DNA from: an uncultured Curtobacterium sp. | GTDB lineage: Bacteria; Actinomycetota; Actinomycetes; Actinomycetales; Microbacteriaceae | Assembly (NCBI GenBank): GCA_913778205.1 | Contig: CAJYUW010000043.1 | Coordinates: 36,475 to 100,474, forward strand | Length of the DNA: 64,000 nt | Direction: 5' to 3' | In this document: positions 9,444 to 18,475 of the stretch, in pieces | Layout of the letters: each line of letters opens with the position of its first letter | Numbering within the stretch: the stretch's first letter is position 1 | Made by a program: the position numbers and the translations under genes | The notes under the pieces: generated by a model | The model's database searches: none | Seen by the model: the letters and a program-made list of their open reading frames with translations, nothing else | Told to the model about the DNA's origin: nothing

Positions 9444-10742
9444 CTACTCGGCCTTCTGCATCTGCCACGGCTCGGGCTCGCGGTCGCCGTTCGGCCGTAC
9501 GGGCCGGACGTCGCCGACGATCGGGATCGCCCGCTTCCGCATGAACCACAGGTACCGCACGAAGAAGTGCGACAGGGTCGACAGCCGGTTGCCGTTGCCG
9601 AGCAGCGAGGCGATGTGCACCGCGACCCAGGCCGCCCACGCGACCGGGCCGACCATGGTGATCCCGCCACGGAGCTGCGCGACAGCGGCGTTCGTGCCGA
9701 TCGTCGCCATCGTGCCCTTGTCGAAGTACGTGAAGTGCTCGGTCGACTTCCCGTGGAGCAGACGCTTGATCTGCCGCGCCACGTGCCGACCGCCCTGGAG
9801 CGCCGGCTGCGCGAGCTGGGCGAGGGCGTCGTCCTGCGCCGCGATGTCCCCGGCCGAGAACACCCGCTCGACGCCCTTCACGCTGAGGTCGTCGTTCACC
9901 TGGATGCGTCCGCCGTGGGTCTGCGGCATGCCCCAGCCCGAGACCTCCTTGTGCGCCGCGACCCCGGTCGCCCAGATCACCTGCGACGCCGGGATGACCT
10001 CGCCCGACTCGGTGACGACCCCGTCCGGACGCACCTCGGCGACGCCCGTGTTCAGGCGCAGCACGACGCCGCGCTTGCGCAGGACCTTCGCCGCGTACCG
10101 ACGCAGCCGCGGGGCGAACGGCTTGAGGAGCTCCCCGCTGCGGTGCACGAGCGTGATCGAGATGTTGCCGCGCTCGATCTCGGGGTAGGCGCCGACGAGC
10201 GCCTGGTCGCGGAGCTCGGCGAGCGCACCGGCCATCTCGACGCCGGTCGCCCCACCGCCGACGATCACGATCTTGATCTCGTCCGGCCCCTGGTTCGCCG
10301 CTGCTTCCTCGAGCCGGGTGAACAGCTCGTCGCGGATCCGGAGGGCCTGGGAACGGGAGTACATCGAGTAGGCGTACTCGTACGCGCCGGGCGTGCCGAA
10401 GTAGCTCGTGTTCACGCCGTTCGCGAGGATCAGCCAGTCGTAGTGCAGGTGCTCGCCGTCGCTCATCTCCGCGATGCGCTCGTCGGTCCGGATACCGGTG
10501 AGGAGCCCGTGCCGGAAGTCCGCGTTCGACTGCTTCGCCCTTAGGCTGCGGAGGAAGTAGGTCACGTCGCCGGCGTTCAGGCCGCCGGTCGCCACCTGGT
10601 ACATGAGGGGCTGGAACATGTTGTAGACGTGGCGGTCGACGAGCGTGACCCGGACGTCGGCGTCCGCGAGCTCCCGCATGGCCGCGATGCCGGCGAAGCC
10701 TCCACCGACGATGACGACGTGTGGGCGGGTGTCCTGCGGCAT
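9444..10742 (-). CDS. ndh: type II NADH dehydrogenase / NAD(P)/FAD-dependent oxidoreductase
   Basis: MPQDTRPHVVIVGGGFAGIAAMRELADADVRVTLVDRHVYNMFQPLMYQVATGGL...IVIVGGGATGVEMAGAL...VFSAGDIA. Confidence 0.88.
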   Translation of the reverse strand: MPQDTRPHVVIVGGGFAGIAAMRELADADVRVTLVDRHVYNMFQPLMYQVATGGLNAGDVTYFLRSLRAKQSNADFRHGLLTGIRTDERIAEMSDGEHLHYDWLILANGVNTSYFGTPGAYEYAYSMYSRSQALRIRDELFTRLEEAAANQGPDEIKIVIVGGGATGVEMAGALAELRDQALVGAYPEIERGNISITLVHRSGELLKPFAPRLRRYAAKVLRKRGVVLRLNTGVAEVRPDGVVTESGEVIPASQVIWATGVAAHKEVSGWGMPQTHGGRIQVNDDLSVKGVERVFSAGDIAAQDDALAQLAQPALQGGRHVARQIKRLLHGKSTEHFTYFDKGTMATIGTNAAVAQLRGGITMVGPVAWAAWVAVHIASLLGNGNRLSTLSHFFVRYLWFMRKRAIPIVGDVRPVRPNGDREPEPWQMQKAE

Positions 10743-10859
10743 GTGCTCCCTGGTTTCCTCGGACGGCGGATGGTCGCCTCCGAGGGTACGCGCGCTCAGG
10801 CCCCTCCGATGACCGCGGTGTTCACCGCGGATCCGGCCGGGAGGCGCGGATCGCCTCCG

Positions 10860-11408
10860 TCAGGCGTCGCGCCGCGCGTAAGTGTTGAGGACGTTCCCCT
10901 TGCTCGTCACCGTGCTGTCGACGAGCGTCAGGCGCGTGTGCGGGTCGGTCGGCTCGAAGAGCCGCCGTCCGGAGCCGGCCACCACGGGGTGGATCATGAG
11001 TTGCAGCTCGTCGAGGAGCCCCGCGAACAGCAGGTGCCGGACGACGGAGATGCTCCCCGTGACCGCGATGTCGCCGCCGTCCTGCTGCTTGAGGTCGCGG
11101 ACGAAGTCGTCGAGGTCGCCGGTGATCCTGGTGCTGTTCTCCCACGCCAGGTCATCGCCGAGCGTGGTCGATGCGACGAACTTCGGCATCGGGTTGATCC
11201 ACCGGCCGAAGGGGTCGTCGGCGTGGCTGGGCCACCAGTCGGCCCACTCGAGATAGCTGTTCCGGCCGAGCAGGACGGTGTCGGTGCGGGACATGAACGC
11301 CGTCATGCCCGCACCGAGCTCCTCGTCGAAGCTGTCGTGCTGGAACAGGTTGGGCGAGCCGACGACGCCGTCGACCGAGGTGAAGAGCCCTGAGGTGACC
11401 TTCCGCAT
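10860..11408 (-). CDS. dihydrofolate reductase family protein (RibD C-terminal domain)
   Basis: MRKVTSGLFTSVDGVVGSPNLFQ...DTVLLGRNSYLEWADWWP...DIAVTGSISVVRHLL...HPVVAGSGRRLF. Confidence 0.88.
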   Translation of the reverse strand: MRKVTSGLFTSVDGVVGSPNLFQHDSFDEELGAGMTAFMSRTDTVLLGRNSYLEWADWWPSHADDPFGRWINPMPKFVASTTLGDDLAWENSTRITGDLDDFVRDLKQQDGGDIAVTGSISVVRHLLFAGLLDELQLMIHPVVAGSGRRLFEPTDPHTRLTLVDSTVTSKGNVLNTYARRDA

Positions 11409-11434
11409 GCGCGAAGCGTAGTGCCGCGGACGGG

Positions 11435-12010
11435 TCAGCTGCCAGAGCCGGATCCGGTGCCTGTGCCGCCCTCGGAGCCCGAACCCGTGCCGTCCTGCGT
11501 CCCCGTGCCGCCGCCCTGGGTCCCGCCGGGGAACTGGCCGGTCCCGCCGCCGTACCCGGGGAACCCGTTCGTCCCACGGCCCGGGAACTGCGAGGTGCCC
11601 TGTGACTGGCCGCTGATCGCGTGTCCGACCGCGAAGCCGATGCCGCCACCGGCGAGGAGGGCGCCCACGCCGACGGCCGTGGCGACGACGGGCCAGAACC
11701 ACGGGGGCCGGGGCTTCGTCGATCGAGGGGTGCCCGCCTGGCCGTACCAGGGCGTCGGCGTCTGCTGTGCGGTGTTCCACTCCGCCGCGTACGGGTCTGC
11801 GGCGGACGGTTCGGCGCCGGGTGCTCGGGTCGTGGTCGCGGTCGGCGCGGCGTCCCACTCGTTCGGTGCCGCGGCGGGTGCGGCGCCCCAGCCGTCCGGT
11901 GCGGCGGCGTGGTGCTGGTCGCCGGACGGTGACTGGGAGTGGGGCAGTGACCGGGGATCTCCCGGGGTCGGCGTCGCAGCCGGCGGGATCGTACGTGTGC
12001 TGTCGTCCAT
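11435..12010 (-). CDS. Pro/Gly-rich single-pass membrane protein
   Basis: MDDSTRTIPPAATPTPGDP...PPWFWPVVATAVGVGALLAGGGIGFAVGHAISG...GSGSEGGTGTGSGSGS. Confidence 0.6.
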   Translation of the reverse strand: MDDSTRTIPPAATPTPGDPRSLPHSQSPSGDQHHAAAPDGWGAAPAAAPNEWDAAPTATTTRAPGAEPSAADPYAAEWNTAQQTPTPWYGQAGTPRSTKPRPPWFWPVVATAVGVGALLAGGGIGFAVGHAISGQSQGTSQFPGRGTNGFPGYGGGTGQFPGGTQGGGTGTQDGTGSGSEGGTGTGSGSGS

Positions 12011-12165
12011 GTGGACGAGTGCACACCGCCCGGCTATGCGTGGCCGATGACGACGCTGACGCGGCACTGTGGACCCGCGCGTAGCGTCGCTGTCGTGCAT
12101 GCGACGGTCGGGACTGGATCGGTGGACGGGCTGCCCGTGCGCCGCCGGGCGTTCCCGGAGTGCCG

Positions 12166-12197
12166 GGCGTACCGGGCGTACCGGACGTACCGGGCAC
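12166..12197. repeat. short 9-bp tandem repeat (gtaccgggc-like)
   Basis: ccgggcgtaccgggcgtaccggacgtaccgggcacg upstream of the alpha/beta hydrolase. Confidence 0.7.
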
Positions 12198-12231
12198 GCT
12201 CGGTCGACCGCTCCGACCCGGAGCGCATCCG

Positions 12232-12954
12232 ATGAGCGAGCCGACCATCCCGACGACGCGGGCGGGCGCTGCCGGGCGATCCGTGCCTCCCGTCCGGTTG
12301 TCCACACGCGCCGTGTGGGCGGCACGCGACTGGGCGTACGCCGTGCGGTGGCAGGTGCAGAGCCTCGGGCCGACCACGGCCGAGGACTACCTCGACGGCG
12401 ATCGGCCTCCGGTGGTCGTGGTCCCGGGGGTCTACGAGACCTGGCACTTCATGCGGCCGCTGATGGACGCACTCCACGACCACGGCCACCCGGTGCACGT
12501 CCTGCCCGTCCTCCGACACAACGTCCGACCCGTGCCGACGTCGGCGGACGAGGTCGTCCGGTACCTCGAGGAGCACGACCTCCGCGACGTCCTGATCGTG
12601 GCGCACAGCAAGGGCGGTCTGATCGGGAAGTACGCGATGACCTCGCTCGACGCCGGGCACCGGATCGACCGGATGGTGGCCGTGTCCACCCCGTTCGGCG
12701 GGTCGTCGCTCGCCCGGCTGGCCCCCGTGCCGCACCTCCGGGCGTTCCGGGCAGCCGATCCGGTGCTGCGGGCGATGGGGCAGGAGCGCGAGGTGAACGC
12801 CCGGATCACCTCGGTCTACGGGGTGTTCGACACCCTCATCCCGGAGGGCAGCGAGCTCGCGGGTGCGACCAACGTGCGCCTGCCGGTGGGCGGGCACTTC
12901 CGGATCCTCGCGGACCCGCGCACGCGCGACGCCGTCCTCGCCGCGACCGACTGA
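12232..12954 (+). CDS. alpha/beta hydrolase (esterase/lipase-like)
   Basis: VVVVPGVYETWHFMRPLMDALHDHGHPV...LIVAHSKGGLIGKYAM (GxSxG-like AHSKGG)...VGGHFRIL. Confidence 0.82.
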   Translation: MSEPTIPTTRAGAAGRSVPPVRLSTRAVWAARDWAYAVRWQVQSLGPTTAEDYLDGDRPPVVVVPGVYETWHFMRPLMDALHDHGHPVHVLPVLRHNVRPVPTSADEVVRYLEEHDLRDVLIVAHSKGGLIGKYAMTSLDAGHRIDRMVAVSTPFGGSSLARLAPVPHLRAFRAADPVLRAMGQEREVNARITSVYGVFDTLIPEGSELAGATNVRLPVGGHFRILADPRTRDAVLAATD

Positions 12955-13036
12955 GGCGCCCGGCCGTCGAGCTCGGCCCGTGCCGGTGTCGGCCTCGGCG
13001 GCCCGGGCGGCGGCCCCGTTCCGCACGGCCGGCGCG

Positions 13037-14044
13037 TCAGCGGGGTGCGACGCTCGCGCGCTCGACGATCCGGTGCGGCACGACGAACGTCTCGGGCGGC
13101 GCGGACCGGTCGTCGATGCGCCGGGCGAGCAGGCGGAGCGCTGCGCCCGCGAGGGTCCGTCGGTCGAAGGCCACGGTCGTGAGCGCCGGGATGGCGAACG
13201 CCGCCGCGGCGATGTCGTCGAACCCCATCACGCTGACGTCCTGCGGGACCCGGACCCCGCGTGCCGCGAGCACGTGCAGCACCCCGAACGCGATCGAGTC
13301 GGTGAAGGCGAACACCGCGTCCGGCAACGGGTTGTGGTCGAGCCAGGCGTCGAACGTGCGGGCGGCGGTCGCGGTCGACCAGTCCGGCAGGGGGACCCGG
13401 AGGGCCGGGTCGTCCGGGAGTCCAGCCTGTTCGAGCGCATCGACGTAACCGCGTTCGCGGAGGTCGCTCGTGGCGGTCACCCATGTCTCGGTCGCGGCTC
13501 CGACGACCGCGATCCGACGGTGTCCCATCGCGATCAGGGAGGTCGTCGCCTCGGCTGCGGCCGCCCGGGAGTCGACGTGCACCTGGTCGACGTGCTCCGG
13601 CTCGACCTCGCCGATCACCACCGTCGGCGGCAGCCCCTCGGTCGAGGCCAGGACGCTCGCGCTGAGCGACACCGGGTTGAGCACCAGGCCGTCGACGAGG
13701 TGTGCGCGGGCCCGGGAGACGAGGTCGCGCTCCCGCTCGGGGTCGTTGCCGGTCTGGTCGAGCTGCACCACCCAGCCGTGGTCGCGGGCGAGCTCGACGA
13801 ACCACTCGGTCAGTTCCGCGGCGTACGGGTTCCGCATCTCGGGCAGCGTCAGGGCGATCACACCCGACCGGCCGTTCCGCAGCCCGCGCGCCGAGAGGTT
13901 CGGCACGTACCCGAGCTCCGCGACCGCCCGTTCCACGCGCGCGCGGGTCTCCGGACGCACGGGCACACCGCCGTTGACGACGTTGGACACGGTCTTCGGT
14001 GACACCCCGGCGAGGGCGGCCACCTCCCGCACGGTCGCGCGCAT
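13037..14044 (-). CDS. LacI family transcriptional regulator
   Basis: MRATVREVAALAGVSPKTVSNVVNGGVPVRPETRARVERAVAELGYVPNLSARGLRNGRSGVIALTLPEMRNPYAAEL. Confidence 0.93.
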   Translation of the reverse strand: MRATVREVAALAGVSPKTVSNVVNGGVPVRPETRARVERAVAELGYVPNLSARGLRNGRSGVIALTLPEMRNPYAAELTEWFVELARDHGWVVQLDQTGNDPERERDLVSRARAHLVDGLVLNPVSLSASVLASTEGLPPTVVIGEVEPEHVDQVHVDSRAAAAEATTSLIAMGHRRIAVVGAATETWVTATSDLRERGYVDALEQAGLPDDPALRVPLPDWSTATAARTFDAWLDHNPLPDAVFAFTDSIAFGVLHVLAARGVRVPQDVSVMGFDDIAAAAFAIPALTTVAFDRRTLAGAALRLLARRIDDRSAPPETFVVPHRIVERASVAPR

Positions 14045-14063
14045 CGTCCGAGCGTACCGCCGA

Positions 14064-14155
14064 GCCCAGCCGGGCCGGGCCGGGCCGGGCCGGGCCGAGT
14101 CGAGCCGGGCCGGGCCGGGCCGAGCCGAGCCGGGCCGAGCCGGGCCGGGCCGGCG
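14064..14155. repeat. pentanucleotide tandem repeat (gccgg/gccga)n
   Basis: agccgggccgggccgggccgggccgagtcgagccgggccgggccgggccgagccgagccgggccgagccgggccgggccgg. Confidence 0.9.
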
Positions 14156-14177
14156 GGCTGTGCAGCGCCGTGTGCCG

Positions 14178-14915
14178 CTACGTGCACCGCTCGTACCGGT
14201 GCACGTGCACCCGGTACGGCACCCGGATCGCCGCGCGCCCGGCCGTTTCCGGGTGGGTGTCCAGCAGCCCCTCGACCGCGCGACGCAGCTCGGCCCGCTC
14301 GGCGTCCGGCAGCACGATCACGTAACTGCGCGACAGGACCATGTCGAGGAACGCTGCCCGGTCCTGTTCGTGCACCCAGTGGTACACGCGGTGCTCCCGG
14401 GCACCGAAGGGTCCGTCGAGAGCGGTCTCGTCGTCGTACGACATCCGCCGGGCCTCGGGGCGCGTGATGACGTCACCGAGTCGCCGGGACCAGTCGTCGG
14501 TCTCGTCGCGCACGTTCCACAGCAGTCCGAGCACACCGCCGGGACGGAGCACCCGCGCGGCCTCCCGCACGCCTGCCTCGCGGTCGACCCAGTGCCACGA
14601 CTGCGCGAACGTCACCAGGTCCGCGGAGGCGTCCGGCAGCGGGATCGCCTCGCCCGTGCCGTCGAGTGCGTGGACGTCGGGCAGCAGGGCCGAGAGACGA
14701 CCGCGCATCGCCGGATCCGGCTCGACGGCGACGACCTCGGCACCGCGCCCGAGCAGGGTGCGCGTGAACTTCCCGGTGCCCGCGCCGACGTCGACGAGGC
14801 GCCGCGCCGACGGCGGGACCAACAGGTCGGCCACCGCGGCCGGGTACCCCGGCCGTCCGTGCTCGTAGGCGTCGACGGCGGAGCCGAAGGACCGCGCGGG
14901 CTGGTCGGAGGTCAT
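14178..14915 (-). CDS. class I SAM-dependent methyltransferase
   Basis: MTSDQPARSFGSAVDAYEHGRPGYPAAVADLLVPPSARRLVDVGAGTGKFTRTLL...VTFAQSWHWVD. Confidence 0.88.
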   Translation of the reverse strand: MTSDQPARSFGSAVDAYEHGRPGYPAAVADLLVPPSARRLVDVGAGTGKFTRTLLGRGAEVVAVEPDPAMRGRLSALLPDVHALDGTGEAIPLPDASADLVTFAQSWHWVDREAGVREAARVLRPGGVLGLLWNVRDETDDWSRRLGDVITRPEARRMSYDDETALDGPFGAREHRVYHWVHEQDRAAFLDMVLSRSYVIVLPDAERAELRRAVEGLLDTHPETAGRAAIRVPYRVHVHRYERCT

Positions 14916-14986
14916 GTGCCCACCTTGGCACCCGCCGGTCCGGCGCACCCCGGTCCGTGGCGGTGCGACGGGTGCGCGGACCCCGA

Positions 14987-15022
14987 CTGGAGGAGCGGTG
15001 CGGGCCCGCCCCGTGCCTCCAG
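14987..15022. terminator. GGAGG...CCTCC hairpin family member (short arms)
   Basis: ctggaggagcggtgcgggcccgccccgtgcctccag between two minus-strand genes. Confidence 0.5.
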
Positions 15023-15048
15023 GCCGGCACCGGGTCGCGTACGGACCG

Positions 15049-15540
15049 TCAGTCCGCGTGCCGGGCGCTCCACGCGCGGAACGGCGCGGTCGGGTCGTCG
15101 ACCCGACCCTGCTCGGTGGGCAGGGCGCGTTCGTCGGCCGGCTTCGTGTACTCGTCGTAGAACGTGCCGAGGGTCATCAGGCGGTTGCCGTCCTCGTAGT
15201 GCTCGCCCTCCTGCTCGCGCGTCGCGGCGTAGACGACGCGGTCGGGCTGCGCGTAGTAGAGCGCGCCGAGGCACATCGGGCAGGGGTAGGCCGTCACGAA
15301 CACCTCGTACCCGCCCAGGTCCGTGATGCCCTGCTCCGCGGCTGCCCGGATCGCCCGGATCTCGGCGTGCGCGGTCGGGTCGCCGGTCTGGGCGACGTGG
15401 TTCACGGCCTCGACGACGACCTCGCCGTCGCGGACGATGAGGCAGGCGAACGGCTTGCCCCCGTCGGCGACGTTGTCGAGGGCGCGGGAGACCGCAAGCG
15501 CGGTGAAGTCGGTCGGTGCAGTCGGTTCGTCGTGGTGCAT
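15049..15540 (-). CDS. nucleoside/guanine deaminase family protein
   Basis: HAEIRAIRAAAEQ...YPCPMCLGALYYAQPDRVVYAA zinc-dependent cytidine deaminase fold motifs. Confidence 0.88.
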   Translation of the reverse strand: MHHDEPTAPTDFTALAVSRALDNVADGGKPFACLIVRDGEVVVEAVNHVAQTGDPTAHAEIRAIRAAAEQGITDLGGYEVFVTAYPCPMCLGALYYAQPDRVVYAATREQEGEHYEDGNRLMTLGTFYDEYTKPADERALPTEQGRVDDPTAPFRAWSARHAD

Positions 15541-15636
15541 CGGCCCACCGTCCTCCCGGCGGCTGCTCGAGCGGTGGGCACCGTCGTACCCCGGGTCGCC
15601 GGGGTGGACGCAGCCGACGGAGGTTCACTGGCGGGC

Positions 15637-16308
15637 ATGACGGACCGGCCCTTCACCCCAGCGCTCGCGACGTTCTTCCGCGGGCTCGCCGAGCACAACG
15701 AGAAGTCGTGGTTCGAGGAGCACCGCGCGGAGTGGGAGCGTCACGTCGAGGCGCCCATGGAGCAACTGCTGCGTGAGGCCGAGCGCCGCTACGGGCCCGG
15801 ACGGGTGCTCCGCCAGCACCGCGACCTGCGCTTCACGCCGGACAAGCGGCCCTACCGCGAGGACACCGGACTCACCGCGGGCGGCGTCTACCTGAGCGCG
15901 GGGGCGGACGGGATCCAGGCCGGCGGCGGGCTGTACACGCCCTCCCGTGCGCAGCTCACCGCGGCCCGCACGGCGATCGACGAGCACCCGCAGGCCGCGG
16001 CGGCGCTGCAGCGGGTCCTCGACGACCTGACGGACGCCGGGTTCGAGCTCGCCGGGCCGCCGCTCAAGACCGCTCCGCGCGGCTTCGACGCCGATCACCC
16101 GCGCATCGACCTGCTCCGGATGCAGCACTACGCCGCGCTCCGGCACCTGCCGCTCGACAGTCCGCTGTCCGACGTCGTCGACGCGTGGGAGCGGGTGCAG
16201 CCGCTCGTGCGGTGGACGGTGAAGTGGGCGCGGGCGGACGACCCGGACGCGGCGGACGACCCCGCGCCGCCCGTGCCGGGGTCGCGGTCGATCGACGAGC
16301 GGGCCTGA
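15637..16308 (+). CDS. DUF2461 family protein
   Basis: MTDRPFTPALATFFRGLAEHNEKSWFEEHRAEWERHVEAPMEQLL...LRFTPDKRPYREDTG. Confidence 0.8.
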   Translation: MTDRPFTPALATFFRGLAEHNEKSWFEEHRAEWERHVEAPMEQLLREAERRYGPGRVLRQHRDLRFTPDKRPYREDTGLTAGGVYLSAGADGIQAGGGLYTPSRAQLTAARTAIDEHPQAAAALQRVLDDLTDAGFELAGPPLKTAPRGFDADHPRIDLLRMQHYAALRHLPLDSPLSDVVDAWERVQPLVRWTVKWARADDPDAADDPAPPVPGSRSIDERA

Positions 16309-16362
16309 GCGGCGGCTGTGCCCGGTGCTGGTCGGGGCGGCTGATCGCGACGCATCGGTGTG

Positions 16363-16430
16363 CAGCCGCTCGCCCGGGCTGCTGATCCTCGTCCTTCAGC
16401 CGCTTGCCCGGGCTGCTGGTGCTCGTCCTT
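16363..16430. repeat. 34-bp direct tandem duplication abutting the CAT-like gene stop
   Basis: cagccgct(c/t)gcccgggctgctg(atc/gtg)ctcgtcctt at 16363-16396 and 16397-16430. Confidence 0.85.
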
Positions 16431-17086
16431 CAGCCGCGGAGCCAGCCCGCCTCGGCGAAGGTCGTCTGCAGCTCGGCGAACAGCCGCGAGCCGTGGAACC
16501 CGTCGACCGCCGCGTGGTTCACCTGCACCGCGATCGGCATGACGGTCCTGGTCTCGACGCACCGGTACCGGCCGATCGTGAAGATCGGGAGCAGGTGGTC
16601 GAACCCCTTGTCGATGTGGAGTGCGAACCCCGTGAACGACGCTCCGGGCAGGGTCGACACGTCGAACACGTTGGCCGGTCGGTCCGGCTGCGGGAACATC
16701 CGGTGGTCGTCCCGGTAGCGTTCCATCGTCGCGACGGCGGCCTCGTGGAACCGGGCAGGGTCCTCGTCGTATGGCACGAAGAGCACCGAGAACGTCTCCG
16801 TGTCCGCGTGGAACACGGTGAACATCGGGTGCACCACGTCCCACACGGCGGGGGAGCCGTCCTCCTGCAGCTGCATGCGGAACTCCTCGTGACGGTTCAC
16901 GACGGAGGCGATCGCCCACAGCTGCGACGCGTACGTGCGGCGGTCGGTCCGTCGGACGGTCTCGGCGAAGTCGGTGACGTCGAGTTCGACGGTCATCTCC
17001 CACGTGCAGGGGACCCGGTCGCGGTAGTGCTCGAAGTGCTCGCGGCGGGCCCAGGTGGCGAGGTCGACGGGGCGGAGCGAAGTCAC
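16430..17086 (-). CDS. chloramphenicol acetyltransferase (CatA)-like protein
   Basis: 218 aa; ...CVETRTVMPIAVQVNHAAVDGFHGSRLFAELQ (HxxxDGFH catalytic motif of the CAT family), ...EEFRMQLQEDG. Confidence 0.82.
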   Translation of the reverse strand: MTSLRPVDLATWARREHFEHYRDRVPCTWEMTVELDVTDFAETVRRTDRRTYASQLWAIASVVNRHEEFRMQLQEDGSPAVWDVVHPMFTVFHADTETFSVLFVPYDEDPARFHEAAVATMERYRDDHRMFPQPDRPANVFDVSTLPGASFTGFALHIDKGFDHLLPIFTIGRYRCVETRTVMPIAVQVNHAAVDGFHGSRLFAELQTTFAEAGWLRG

Positions 17087-17136
17087 GGGTGCCAGTCTGG
17101 CCCGTGCGGCGGCTCGCCGTCCCTACTGTGGGATCC

Positions 17137-17304
17137 ATGCCGTCACCGCTGCGCGTCCCCGCCCTCGTCGCCTCCGGCCGGACGACGGTCCCGCTCGTCT
17201 CGGCCTCCACTGTCGTGGCGGCCGCCGCGGTGCGCTCCGCGGTGCGCCCGGCCGTGCGCCCCGTGACCTCGACGGACACGGCGGACCGGGGGGCCGCAGC
17301 ATGA
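17137..17304 (+). CDS. small Ala/Val-rich ORF, ATGA-coupled to the downstream GNAT gene
   Basis: 55 aa; 4-nt stop/start overlap with the GNAT start at 17301; no recognised domain. Confidence 0.3.
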   Translation: MPSPLRVPALVASGRTTVPLVSASTVVAAAAVRSAVRPAVRPVTSTDTADRGAAA

Positions 17305-17846
17305 CCGTCCACCTCCCGATCATCGTCGACGAGCACCTGTCGCTCGTCCTCGCCGACGACTCCGTGGCCGAGGCCTACCGCGACCTCGAGCTGGGCGACC
17401 TCGACCACCTCCGCCCGTGGGAAGAGCTCGCCCGACCGGGCCTCACCACCGACGACGTCCGCGCCTACCTCACCCCGGGACTCACCGGCTGGGCCGAGGG
17501 CACGGGGGTCCCGACGGCGATCGTGCTCGACGGACAGGTCGTCGGCGCGCTCGCCGCACGGATCACCCCGACGACGGCGAAGGCCGAGGTCGGCTACTGG
17601 TCGGCGTCGAGCGCTGGCGGACGCGGGGTGATGACCCGAGCCGTCGAGGCGCTCGTCGCCGCGCTGTTCGCGGATGGGCTGTTCCGCGTCGAACTCCGGA
17701 CCGCCGCCGACAACCGGCCGAGCCGCGCGGTCGCGGAGCGCCTCGGGTTCACGCTCGAGGGCACGCTCCGGCAGGCCTACCTGATCGATGGCGTGCGGCA
17801 CGATCTCTGCGTGTACGGCCGGCTCGCGTCCGCTCCGGCCGGGTGA
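17301..17846 (+). CDS. GNAT family N-acetyltransferase
   Basis: ...EVGYWSASSAGGRGVMTRAVEALVAALFADGLFRVELRTAADNRPSRAVAERLGFTLEGTLRQAYLIDGVRHDLCVYGRL. Confidence 0.9.
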   Translation: MTVHLPIIVDEHLSLVLADDSVAEAYRDLELGDLDHLRPWEELARPGLTTDDVRAYLTPGLTGWAEGTGVPTAIVLDGQVVGALAARITPTTAKAEVGYWSASSAGGRGVMTRAVEALVAALFADGLFRVELRTAADNRPSRAVAERLGFTLEGTLRQAYLIDGVRHDLCVYGRLASAPAG

Positions 17847-17892
17847 GACGTGGCGCGTCCGGGTCGATGCGCCCGTTCGGTCATCCGGCCGG

Positions 17893-18227
17893 TCAGTCGT
17901 TTGGCCGGATGAGGCAGAACGGGTGCCCTCCCGGGTCGAGGTACACCCGGAAGGTGTCCGTCCCCGAACCGGTCACCACGGCGCCGATCGCCAGGACGGC
18001 CGCCTCGCCCACGTCGAGGTCGTCGACCTTTACGTCGAGGTGGCTCTGCTGCGGGACGTCCTGCCAGGGCCACTCCGGCGCGCGGTAGTCCCCCACCCGC
18101 TGGAACGCGAGGATCGGCCGCAGGTCGGTGAACGGGAGGGCAATCTCCGCCCAGTCTCGACGTAGAAGCGCGCCAGGGCACGGGGGGCGGGGCAGTCGAG
18201 GACGGCGACGTCGAGTGTGCCGATCAT
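17893..18227 (-). pseudogene. VOC (glyoxalase-like) family protein with internal deletion/frameshift
   Basis: MIGTLDVAVLDCPAPRALARFYVE in one frame; WAEIALPFTDLRPILAFQRVGDYRAPEWPWQDVPQQSHLDVKVDDLDVGEAAVLAIGAVVTGSG...FRVYLDPGGHPFCLIRPND in another; the usual LLG-x-E segment is missing. Confidence 0.7.
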
Positions 18228-18240
18228 GGCCGTCACGCCA

Positions 18241-18255
18241 GCCCCGTCAGCGCGC
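18241..18255 (+). repeat. left copy of 15-bp direct repeat (gccccgtcagcgcgc) flanking the DUF262 insert
   Basis: Exact match to 20102-20116. Confidence 0.85.
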
Positions 18256-18475
18256 GGCTGCCGCGTTTCCTCAACGAGCAGCCGGGTGCTCCAGCCACCT
18301 GGTGCCCGCGTCTGATGGCATGTCACGCCGATGAAGCAGCACGCGACCGTGCTTGACAGCCTGTCTAGGCATGCACCTGTGGTGCCGCCATCACATCCAC
18401 TCACGAGAGCACCTTGGAAGAAACCTCAACTCTGGATAGGCTCCTTCTGACGTATCCGGGACGAAGGGGGACATC

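Noticed and set aside
12960-13036. Possible additional GGAGGC hairpin between hydrolase and LacI genes
   Set aside because: Only loose GC-rich complementarity, no GGAGGC/GCCTCC core.
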